Below are positions 10,763 to 21,569 of a DNA stretch of 64,000 bases, one piece after another. The stretch's first letter is position 1; every line of letters begins with the position of its first letter. The DNA is from Cotesia glomerata (Eukaryota > Arthropoda > Insecta > Hymenoptera > Braconidae). The notes beneath the pieces were generated by a model. It did no database searches and had not been told where the DNA came from. It saw only the letters and a program-made list of their open reading frames with translations. The stretch lies in the NCBI RefSeq assembly GCF_020080835.1, contig NC_058158.1:34800305-34864304 (forward strand), written 5' to 3'. A program made the position numbers and the translations under genes.

Positions 10763-12171
10763 CTAGCATCAAAATTTTCCAATAATTAAAAATCCATCGA
10801 ACATAGCTCGAAGCAGATTTCGCTGTACGATCTGAATAATTTATCCACCAATAGAATAAATAAATACCGACAATAATATAATTGATGATCCGGAAAAATG
10901 CACGAGAGCCCAATTTATTGTGCGGAATAGTTTGTATTGGAGTTCTATTCGCAGCATAATGCACAGAGCAGACATAATAATACACGGCAGACATGGAGAG
11001 AATTATCCGAGACTAAACTATTACACCTTCAGCCTTTGTGTCTACCTATATCGTGTATGATATTATATCTGGCGGTATCTTCGCTCATACATGCATCCAA
11101 TGCAATTGGAAGTCTCTTTCTCTCTCCGGTGTAGGTGAATGGTGAATGATGATCATGATAGAGCGACGAGCTTACTGCCCGTGACAGTCGTTCGCCAACC
11201 TCTGGCCGGATGGCATGTGATAGTGTTTTATACGGCACCATGCATCATATAACTAACGTTTTAATGTTTTATTTGTATCACGCGCCGCAGACTCCGTATA
11301 AATAATACGAGTATGTATCAACTCACATGAGCGAGTCTGGCGAACTGCAAGCCAACTAACACCGGATGTAGGTCACCGCGCTGACGGTGTGCCGGTGTTT
11401 CTGTTCCTTCCGGGTCGGCCAATCAACCGACAACTTTCTATTATTATTGTCGTTGATGAGTTCGCATTGCTCCCAACTCCGAACAACGGTGCAATCTCCA
11501 GTCACGTTATTCTACTCTATTCTTTTTTTTATTTTTTATATTTTGTATCGCTGCGTTTTTTTTTTATGTATGAGAAATTTTATTTTTTCACGGTGAATTA
11601 ATATTGCGGTTTAATTTTTTTTCAACTACCGCAGCAATATTTATACCGCGCTGGGTTTCCATTCGTTTTGCTTGAAATATATACGAGGTATGCAATTTTT
11701 TTTTTCTTTTTTGGAAAAACAATAATTTGATTAATTATTCCCTGATGTTTTGTTTTATTATTTAAAATTGTTCAATAATTCATTCAAGTGTTATATTTTT
11801 ACACAAAGGCTCTGGGTATGTTTTTTTTTATAAATTCTTTTTAACAAATTGAATACTCGGTTAATTATTTACTTTTTGCTTTAGTTATTTTTTTTATTTT
11901 AATCGAGGAAATTCATAAGTTAAAAACATCTTTTTATACCGGGAAACGTGTTGTTAGTTATTGGCCCAATCGGCAATTTGTTTTAGTTTGGAAATATACT
12001 CGAGAGCAATGTATTAATATTTTTTATTTATTGACCAAGTTATCGGTCCCAGTGGTCAAATTTCCGAAGATAAAATAAATTACTTTATCATCAGGTTTTT
12101 ATTTTATTCTCAATGTTATTTCTGATTAAAAAATGAGTCATTTTTATGACGTTTTTTTAATAAAAAATTAA
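10763..12171. other. Intergenic with GC-richer island
   Basis: The island at about 10900-11480 is complex and less AT-rich, and has overlapping short frames on both strands but no splice-bounded or family-like coding sequence. It includes CCGTATAAATAAT (11294-11306) and the phrase TGTATGAGCGAAGAT on the minus strand (about 11080-11095), which also occurs at about 30586-30600. After 11480 the sequence returns to AT-rich filler. Confidence 0.35.
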
Positions 12172-13020
12172 TCTATATCACTAAGAACTTATGTTAAATT
12201 GCACTGTACTTTTTTAACTATTGACATTTTTAAAGATACAAGCTCATCCCGATGTTACATTCATCAAGACCTTTCATTTGAGTACCCCCACATGAGGACC
12301 CACATCAATTTTTCATATATTTTATATATTTATATATATGAATTTATGAAAAATATATCAAAATGCATGTGGGTACTCAAATGAAAGGTCTCGACGAGTG
12401 CAATATCAAGATGAGCTTATATCTTCAAAAATATCATTAGTTGACAAGATATCAAAGTCAGTTCTTAATTATTGACATTTTTTAAGATATAAACTCATCC
12501 CGATGTTACACTCATCAAGAGCTTTCATTTGAGTAATCATATGCATATTTGATATATTTTTCATATATACATATATATAATATATATAAATATATAAAAA
12601 GTTGATGTGGGTATTCAAATGAAAGGTCTCGATGAGTGTAACATCGGGACGAGCTTATATTTTTAAAAATCTCAATAGTTCATCAGATATAAGGTCACTT
12701 CTTAACTATTGACATTTTTTAAGATATAAGCTCATCCTGATGTTACACTCATCGAGACCTTTCATTTGAGTACTCACATCAATTTTTCATATATTTTATA
12801 TATTTATATATATGTATATATGAAAAATATATCAAAATGCATGTAGGTACTCAAATGAAAGCTCTTGATGAATATAACATCGGGATGAGCTTATATCTCT
12901 AAAAACGTCAATATTTATGAAAGTACAGTGCAATTTAACAACATTCATTATTTAATAAAGCATAATTTTATTAATTTATAGTTCAAAAGTCATGGTAGTC
13001 ATATAGTGCAAGGTTGCTAG
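12172..13020 (+). mobile_element. Non-autonomous Helitron, copy 1
   Basis: The 5' end TCTATATCACTAAGA follows an A. The 3' end GTAGTCATATAGTGCAAGG..CTAG is followed by a T, with a decayed hairpin before CTAG. The interior holds two tandem copies of the palindromic module with ATATAT centres. Unlike other copies, the sequence right after the first 16 bases is the inverted 3' subterminal motif (GTTAAATTGCACTGTAC), which recurs in direct sense near 12925. The element is therefore close to a full palindrome and has lost the normal 5' region. No Rep or helicase ORF. Confidence 0.7.
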
Positions 13021-14730
13021 TTTCTTATTAAATTTCTTTCAATAATTAAATTTACCTTAAATTGATAAAAATTCTTAATTAATTAAACGACTCATTACAA
13101 TAATATTCATTAGTATAAAAGCTTTTTACTAAAAAAGCGCGTTCTACATCAACATTAAATAAAGTAAATATTAAAATAATACATTATTTTCCACAAACAT
13201 TAAAAACATTTCATTTCCACTACTTAATTAAAATCTCAAAAATCAAATAATACTCCAATTAACTCATTTCACAAGTATACATCACAAAACCAGAATAACT
13301 AAAATTAAATTTTCATTTTAATGAACCCTTTTCCGTGAAACATTTTGTTTACTCGACTAATTACTTTACCTCAAAATGAAATTTAAAAATTAAACTACAT
13401 TTTCCCGACTAACTTAAGCTAAGCTAAGCACTTAACTTGTTCATTTTCTAGCAAAGTAAAAATATAAAAAAATTAATTTTCACAATTCCGAGGGCGAGTA
13501 AATCGTAAAAACAAAAATAAAAGTTAAAAAAAATTTATGTTTTGATAAATGAAGCCGATATTTCTGAAATATAACTCCCGGGTTTCGCGGATACATCGAG
13601 AGAGTTTTCAGCGATAAAGGCACGTGTTGCGATATACAGAACATATTTCATCCGGTGAAACAACGGGGAATAAAAAAAGGAAGTGTGTAGTGTGGAGTAG
13701 TATAGTACCTAGGTAACACAATTAAAAAAGTGTAACAATGTCGTAGAAAAGGAGTGTGAAATCGTTGACATAAAAGCACAACAATGCTTCTCTTCTCTTT
13801 TTACGTTGTTTAATGTCGTGCGTTTCGTCCTCTGTGTTCTGTATTTTGTGTTTTCTGTACATCGTTCTTGTTTGCTGTTTTATTCGTCCTATCAATGATG
13901 CATTTTATTTATTTGTTTTCACCCTACTCCCACTTTTTCTTCTATTTTTATTAAACTCTACGTGATGTGAAGAGCAGTTTAGCTCTCGCTCATCTCGCGA
14001 GTGTCCAGTTTAGTTTCCAGTTTTCCAGTCTCCAGTCTCATCCTACACACACATTACTGAAACACATAACATACAACAGACAGGCCATTGTCTAGTCGAG
14101 CACCAGAATGCTCGGTCCGAAAGCGTGACTATCGAACTAAAGGAGTACTATTCTACTCTTCTCATCTATATATATATACGTACACATTTTCCGTTATGTT
14201 ACGTCCTTACGGTACGGATCGTAAAACTTTGACCTCGAGATTACCTCAGAATATCTTTCCTGGCACTTTGCGAATACTATTATACTATAACTATTATTAC
14301 TATTACTATTACTATTATATAGTATACCGCCCATTGTCACTACTACACCCGCGATGACTACTCTACGACTATTTATGTTATTTTACATGTATGTGTATGA
14401 CTACTGCCTTACACTACCCATTTTCTCATCCCTCTTTCCTGCTTTACCTTGTGACAATTTAAACTTATTTTATTTTATACTGCAAATAGAACTGCGAAAT
14501 TGAGGGTACGCGGAATACTATAAATATATACGTTCGTACATACGTAAATCATGATAACACAATTTCACTGTAACGAGCTTTTATGATAATGAAATATTTT
14601 GTTAAATAATGTAAATTATTTTCTTTTTTATTTATTATAAAAATTTTAATTTGGTAATTTAGTCTATATTTTAATAACTAAATTTTTTTTTTATTATATA
14701 AGAATTCAAGACTGAGAAAAAAAGTTGTAA
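13021..14730. other. Intergenic with island at about 13560-14420
   Basis: AT-rich to about 13540, then a complex island with alternating purine- and pyrimidine-rich tracts. It includes a TAC/TAT trinucleotide microsatellite (about 14280-14320). The 89-aa frame at 14088-14357 ends in this microsatellite and has no recognisable domain. No gene is supported. Confidence 0.35.
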
Positions 14731-14963
14731 TACACTGATAGAAGGATTCGTTTATAATTAAAAATATTTGTTAATATTTAACAAATCATTTATTAGAGAC
14801 CACTTTTTAGTATTAAACAAATATTTCTTAATATTTAAAATGATTTGTTTGTATTTAATAAACCTGATTATCATTGATTAAATATTAATAAATCTTTTTA
14901 AATACTAAGAAATATTTGTTAACAAATATTTTTAACTATAAACAAATCCTTCTATCAGTGTGT
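14731..14963. mobile_element. CACTGATAGAAGGATT-family MITE
   Basis: Left end TACACTGATAGAAGGATTCG; the reverse complement of the right end starts ACACTGATAGAAGGATTTGT. The interior is made of TTTGTTAATATTTAACAAAT-type words that are themselves inverted repeats. TA at the left; the right flank is diverged. Same family as 308-2750 and the element starting at 63479. Confidence 0.75.
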
Positions 14964-16001
14964 TTTAATTATTAAGGATGTTTCGAGAAAAAACCGTTTT
15001 CTTAAAATTTTTTTGAAATTTTGAGTACTTAGACTTATTAGTATCCTCTATACGCAGGAATTTTTTTTAAATAGTCCCAACAGCACTAAATTTTGAAATA
15101 TTAGAATTTAAAATTTGCATATTTTACATGCAAACCCTATGCTGACTGACGTTTTATTAAATATCAACCGTAATTTTCTTAGGATTGTTTTAAAAAACTC
15201 AGAATCATTAATTGAAGATATAACAAGTATTTTTTATCAACACGAAAAAAATAAAAATTACATTATATAATGTAACGTGGCACTCCGTGATGAAAACTGG
15301 AAAAATTACATCAGTTTCAGATTGCAATTATTAAAGGTTTTATAAGAATTACTTTGTAGAGTGTAATATTTACATTGAAAGTTTTGAAAATTAATATTCC
15401 AAATTTGAATTTAGAAAAATAGTATTTCGAACTGTAATTTTTCTAGTTTTAAATACGACGGGACACTTATTACTATTTATAATCTAATTTTTCGAGTTTT
15501 CTTTTTTCCGTAACAAATAAAAAAATTCATTTTTTTATAAAAAATGTTTGAAGTTAAGGACTTTCGATATTTTTCGTGAGTGGAAGTAAGTGAGCGATAA
15601 CCTGTAAGGAAGCAGCACTAGTTAGTGAGAAAGAAACCAAAAGCTATAACCTATTGGTGTCTTTTTCTTCTCTATGAACTTCCATAATACAATTTTTAAT
15701 TATTGGAAAAAAAATTATTTTGAAAAAAATTTTATGAATTAAACTCAACCAATTAAAATATCCAATTCTTCGTCTAACAACTTATTTTTTAACTCACTCA
15801 AACTGGTTCCTAAATTTTTTTTTTTTAATTATTTGAGTCTCAATAAATAAAAATTGTCTTAAAAATTAAAATATTACAACTTTCTTTCTGTATATTAAAG
15901 TATATTATAATATAACGACGTTCTAATTAACAAATTGTCTAACTCTATTTTAGAGAATCTTCCATTTGTATGAAAATACAATACGAAATTTATTATCACT
16001 T
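14964..16001. other. Intergenic AT-rich sequence, no gene seen
   Basis: Simple AT-rich sequence with homopolymer runs and no family-like reading frame. A somewhat more complex patch at 15570-15680 has no repeats or motifs that I recognise. Confidence 0.35.
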
Positions 16002-16700
16002 TACACAGAAAAAGAGATTTCTTGACTGGAGAATAAAATTCTTGGCTCAAGTAAATTTTCGGGTTCCCGAGGGAAGACCGAAGTTGTCTTGGCCGAAGTA
16101 AAAATTTTTCTTGAAATTCTATTCTTGGTGGAAGTTATTTTTCTTAATTCAAATTATCATAAATACTTGATACAATAAATTTTTATATTGGATCAAGATT
16201 TTCAGATACTTTAGGAAAGCAGCGCCACCTACTTCAGCTGAGAAAAAAATTTTCTCACCTTGAGAAAATTTTTCTCTTGAATATTTGATACCCATTTTAG
16301 ATTATTTTAGTACGCAATTATACATATTGAATGAAAGAAAATAGTTCAATATTATTTGATCTTCCCATTTGACATATTCGTCAATGAAAATAATAATGAA
16401 AATTTATTATCGAGATATTTAATTTTTTGGAGCAAGAGAAAAAGTTTCTCAAGACAAGAAAATTTACTTCTTTCAAGAACTTAATTTTTGGAGTAAGAGA
16501 AAAATTTTCTCAAAACAAGAAAATTTTCTTGATTTAAATAAATTGTCTTGGATCAAGATACGTATTTATTGAAGCAAGAGAATTAATTTTATTGGAATAA
16601 GTGAAATTTCTTGTATCAAAAAAAACATTTTTTTTCGCCCAAGAAAATAATTAGCAAGAAAAATATTTTCTTGGTTCAAGTGAACCATTCTTTCTGTGTA
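16002..16700. mobile_element. 700-bp TCAAGA-rich MITE-like element
   Basis: Ends TACACAGAAAAAGAGATTTC and, reversed, TACACAGAAAGAATGGTTCA, with TA at both ends. The interior is a long field of TCTTGG/CAAGAAAATTT words, related to 1765-2005 and 10548-10762 but three times longer. It contains GCAGCGCCACCT (16222-16233), whose complement AGGTGGCGCTGC is a good insect CTCF core match. Confidence 0.6.
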
Positions 16701-17897
16701 ATAAACCATTTAATATTTAATAGAGGTATAATATTTTTGTTAGGATCATTCAAATAATTTATAATTGTACTATTACTACATCAAAATATTAAAAAATCAC
16801 CCTCTAAAAAATAAGGAGAGACAAATTGCTAATTAGACCTTCGATAAAACAAAAATTTAGTTGTTTAAATATGGACTAAATTGCCAAAATAAAAATTTCA
16901 TAATAAATCCTTAAATTAAATGAAAAAAAAATAATAATGTAATTGAATCAAATATAAAGTTTAACCAAGTCATATTAATCCACTTTGCTATAATGAAGTT
17001 AACAAAACTTTATTAGTAACTTCAATACTTCGATCAACCAACCGAAATTCCTCCGGCTTAACTTCATCGTTCAATAGTATCGACAGCTTTATCTTTCCAA
17101 GCTTTTACCCCCAAAGTATAATCATAACAAACCATTTGATTCATATTTTTCCTCTCAAACTTCATCAACAATGTTCAACGCTCTTACAATAGTTACACAC
17201 CAATTCACACTAATCATTTTAAAGCTTTAGCCCTAAAAAAAGTTAATTAAACAGATCCTCTTATCCCCAATCCAAAACTATCAATTAATCAATTAAAAGT
17301 ATTAATTAATTAAGTTTAAATACTATTTATCTTTAACCAATAATCAATATCGGTTACTGATATATGCGACCGCTTATACTAATACCAATGCAATTTTATT
17401 TGTCGGACATATTTATTTATAAAGTAGCTATCACTTGTAAACCACACAGTTACCATCAATCCAGCGAACGCTCCAAACTCTCTTCACTCTTCTCTCTTTT
17501 CCAATGTGAATAGGGAGTCTATTTACTGTCCAATAAATTCAAAGCCCAACGACACAGAGAAACGATATTACCTGGTGTACAGAGAGTTCACTACCGAGCA
17601 TCGAGTAGAGGGTAGAAGCTACTATACAGAATATACACAGTTAAGTGCCCCGCTGTACAGTGGAGTAATATATAGGGTAGGAAACTGGCAAGCTAGATTT
17701 GTCCCTTATCCTCTCCTCCTACTTCACCCCATCTCTCTCTTCGTTAACCTGAGGTAATCCACACAAGACAACTTATACCAAACAAACTTTTCGTAATGCA
17801 ATTTACTCCGATGGGCAAGTTATTTCAAATTTGACCCGTGGGGATTGGTCACCTATCGGGTTTAGTTATTTTATTAAATAATAATCTGTATAATCGA
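16701..17897. other. Intergenic with short island at 17450-17760
   Basis: AT-rich sequence, then a 300-bp complex island containing an 83-aa frame (17506-17757) with no recognisable domain, signal peptide or splice context. No gene is supported. Confidence 0.35.
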
Positions 17898-18881
17898 TTT
17901 TTAGTAGATTTCAGAAAAATCTAACTATTGCATTTGTTCTCTTGACGCAACTTTTCAAAAATTTTGCTATACTCCGACTTTACTCGACGAGCTGAGTCAG
18001 AAAATACATATAGTTCAAAAGTTTATATATGTATGTATATATATAAATATATATACGATATAACGCGGGGCTTGTCAGCACGATAGCTCCTACAATTCTT
18101 TAGGGATTTCAATGAAACTCAACATACTTATTGTATAAACGATTATGAAGGTCGAGTTCAAATTTGAGCCAAATCGTTTGATTAGTTTAGAAATTACATC
18201 GTTTTAAAAATTTTAAAATTCAAAAATTCCATATTTTTACCGCTTTTCCTTCAAATAACTTTTGAACGCGTCGAGATATTTGAATTCTGTAAAATGCATC
18301 TAAAAGCTCAGAAAATAAGCTTTAATTTACATGTTTACACATATTTCTAGACCAAAAAATATCTATTATGGGTCCCTTTCAATGAAATTTTTTAGTAGAT
18401 TTCAGAAAAATCCAACTATTGCATTTGTTCTCTTGATGCAACTTTTGAAAAATTTTGCTATATTCCGACTTTACTCGACGAGCTGAGTCAGAAAATACAT
18501 ATAGTTCAAAAGTTTATATATGTATATATATATATAAATATATATACGATATAACGCAGGGCTTGTCAGCACAATAGCTCCTACAATTCTTTAGGGATTT
18601 CAATGAAACTCAACATACTTATTGTATGAACGATTATGAAGGTCGAGTTCAAATTTGAGCCAAATCGTTTGATTAGTTTAGAAATTACATCGTTTTAAAA
18701 ATTTTAAAATTCAAAAATTCCATATTTTTACCGCTTTTCCTTCAAATAACTTTTGAACGCGTCGAGATATTTGAATTCTGTAAAATGCATCTTAAGCTCA
18801 GAAAATAAACTTTAATTTACATGTTTACATATATTTCTAGACCAAAAAATATCTATTCTGGGTCCCTTTCAATGAAATTTT
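17898..18881 (+). repeat. Repeat R, two head-to-tail copies with 491-bp period
   Basis: Copy 1 (about 17898-18388) and copy 2 (about 18389-18881) run in parallel almost base for base. Both start TTTTAGTAGATTTCAGAAAA, share GAGCTGAGTCAGAAAATACA, a TATATG microsatellite, GATATAACGC, CAACATACTTATTGTAT and GAACGCGTCGAGATATTTGA, and end GGTCCCTTTCAATGAAATTT. The few differences (for example ACGCAA versus ATGCAA) point to recent tandem duplication. Non-coding in every frame. Confidence 0.8.
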
Positions 18882-20515
18882 ACTCTTGCAGTCGTTTTAT
18901 TTAGTTTAATGGTTGTAATTTAATATTAAATAGAAACATTTTCAATAAGTTGATATTAGAATTTTACTTACTGAATTCACACTATTGTTGTACTAAAACC
19001 AGCAAATGTTTATTTTGAACAAAATTAGTTCTAAATAGTTTAAAATTAATTATTTAATTTTTTTTAATTCATGAATCAAATGACATATTATCATTAATTT
19101 TATTTTATAAAAAACAATTTTATTTTTATTTGAGAAATCTACTTCCATTTCGGCTGCCGAATGGCCTTTTATTATTTCTTGAGGTCGTTGCTCCGGCCGA
19201 CGATAATATTTATAATTAATTATGATCCTCAAATCCAATTCATCCGTCTGACAGTTAATTATTTAATTGGATCACTTTATTAGATTAATTTGACGTACTT
19301 CTTATATTAACTATGTACCCGGTCTCTCAATTTAATCCCCGCATGCTAATTTATTTTAACTTTTGAATTTTAAGCTAATAGATATTTATAACTTAAAATT
19401 TTGATAAAATTTAATGCTAAATTATTCACTTATATGACGACGTTAAATGTTAGATATTTCCGAAGCTTGCGATTGATTTATTCATCAGTTATTCCAATGT
19501 AATACAATTTTCATTGAATAATTACGCTGTGTGTAACTTCTCAGTACTAAAACCAGTTGAACTATCGGATTGAACTTTAGCTTCTTTTATTATGTGTGGC
19601 CAAAATTTTAATATTCGAAGCAAGAGTAATTATTCAGGCTATTGGTATTTAAATAATTTTCCTTTTAATTAGTCGACAATTTTTTTTTCATTTAGTGTGA
19701 TTGAAAATAAAATTAAATTGAAAGGCTAAATAAGCGAGCAATTGCTTATTCTATCAACATAATATTACCGAAATTTAAATATACACAGACTGTGTGATGT
19801 GGAATAATTTTAGTCCTCTTGATATTTCAATAATTAACAAATTCAATAATCCTGCTCACTCATTTTATCCCAAATAAATGGTAATTATTTTTCAAACTAA
19901 TATAAATTAACTGACATATTTTACTGATGTATGATTTAATCTTTTGATGATGAATATTCATGATAATTATTATTTTTTTAATTCTTTTATGACAAAAGTC
20001 ATTTTAATTTTTTTTATTAGCATCGCTAATTCATAAAACAAATCCGATCAATTTTGCTAATTATAATTATTTTAGTTATGAAATTAATTATTTATTTATT
20101 GGTCAAATATTTTGCTACGGGCAAAAATTACTTCACGAAACATAAATATAATATTCAATAATAAACATAAAACAAAAATTTTACCCAATAAATAAAAAAA
20201 GTAATTATGTTTTAAAAAGTGCTGATTTAGCTATATCCAATAAAAATTTATCAGTTTATAATAATTCAGTAACTTATATATGCAGGTAAAGCAAATGTTC
20301 ACTCATGCTTATATTTATGACACAATTTTCATCTCTATAAAATAGCAAAATATGACGGGAGATTGAATTTATAATAACCTGATGATGAAAATGAAATTGC
20401 TTTTGAAAGTAAGCCAAAAAATGAAACCATCTCTTTGATGAGAAATGATTTCAAATACTGCATTATTTTTCGAAAATGATTATTCCAATTGACCTACTAG
20501 AACTTTTAGGTCAAA
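18882..20515. other. Intergenic AT-rich sequence
   Basis: No gene supported. A short conserved phrase, CCATTTCGGCTGCCGAATGG (about 19145-19164), is nearly self-complementary and recurs inverted at about 26369-26388. Around it, the minus-strand 62-aa frame (19050-19238) is not family-like. Confidence 0.35.
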
Positions 20516-21195
20516 CTAGCAACCTTGCAGTCACTATGTGACTGCTGTGACTTGTGAACAATAAATAAATAAAATTTTGCTTTATTAAATAATTATTTTC
20601 GTTGAATTGCACTGTACTTTTTTAACTATTGACGATTTTAAAGATATAAGCTCATCCCGATGTTACACTCATCAAGAGCTTTCATTTGAGTATCCACATG
20701 CATTTTAATATATTTTTCATATATACATATATATAAATATATAAAATATATGAAAAAATGATGTGGGTACTCAAATGAAAGGTCTCGATGAGTGTAATGT
20801 TGGGGTGAGCTTATATCTTTAAAAATGTCAATAGTTCACAAGATACAAGGTCATGTCTTAGTTATTGACATTTTTTAAGATATAAGTTCATCCCGATGTT
20901 ACACTCATCAAGAGCTTTTATTTGAGTACCCACATGCATTTTTATATATTTTTCATATATACACATATATATTATATATAAATATATGAAAAATTGATGT
21001 AGGTACTCAAATGAAAGGTCTCGATGAGTGTAATATCAGGATGAGCTTATATCTTCTAAAATATCATTAGCTGACAAGATAGCAAAGTTAGTTCTTAATT
21101 ATTGACCTTTTTTAAGAAATAAGCTCATCCCGATATTAAACTCATCAAGAGCTTTCATTTGAGTACTCACATGCATTTTGATATATTTTTCATAT

Positions 21196-21285
<90 letters not shown>

Positions 21286-21569
21286 TGAAAAATTAATGTG
21301 GATACTCAAATGAAAGGTCTTGATGAGTGTAACATCCGGATGAGCTTATATCTTTAAAAATGTCAATAGTTCACAAGATACAAGGTCATTTCTTAATTAT
21401 TTATTTAGATATCGAGCATTTTCGAATGCAGCCTAAATACTTATCATCATAAATTGACTTTTGGTGAGAATAATATGAAACCATGAAAAGGCACAACTCC
21501 AGGTCAACACTTTACCACCGATACCAAATTTCAGCCACAAAATTTTTCTCATTCTCTTAACAATATAGT
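20516..21569 (-). mobile_element. Non-autonomous Helitron, copy 2
   Basis: On the minus strand the 3' end carries a hairpin close to GCAGTCACATAGTGACTGC, then AAGGTTG and CTAG, followed by T. The 5' end matches TCTATATTATTAAGAG with its first base changed. Between them are about three tandem palindromic modules, one with a long (TA)n core at about 21205-21278, and a 5' segment containing the conserved AAGGCACAACTCCAGGTCAA (+ strand). No coding capacity. Confidence 0.8.
21204..21278. repeat. (TA)n microsatellite in a Helitron hairpin centre
   Basis: About 37 TA units at the symmetry centre of the third palindromic module of Helitron copy 2. Comparable positions in other modules hold only 5-15 units, so expansion at the hairpin tip is copy-specific. 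Confidence 0.8.

Noticed and set aside
10594..10782. Lys/Leu-rich minus-strand frame as a coiled-coil protein
   Set aside because: Translation of the CTTGA/TCAAG core of a MITE.
20560..21390. CRISPR-like array of repeated units
   Set aside because: Units are palindromic hairpins within a Helitron in a eukaryotic genome; spacers are not unique sequences of fixed length.
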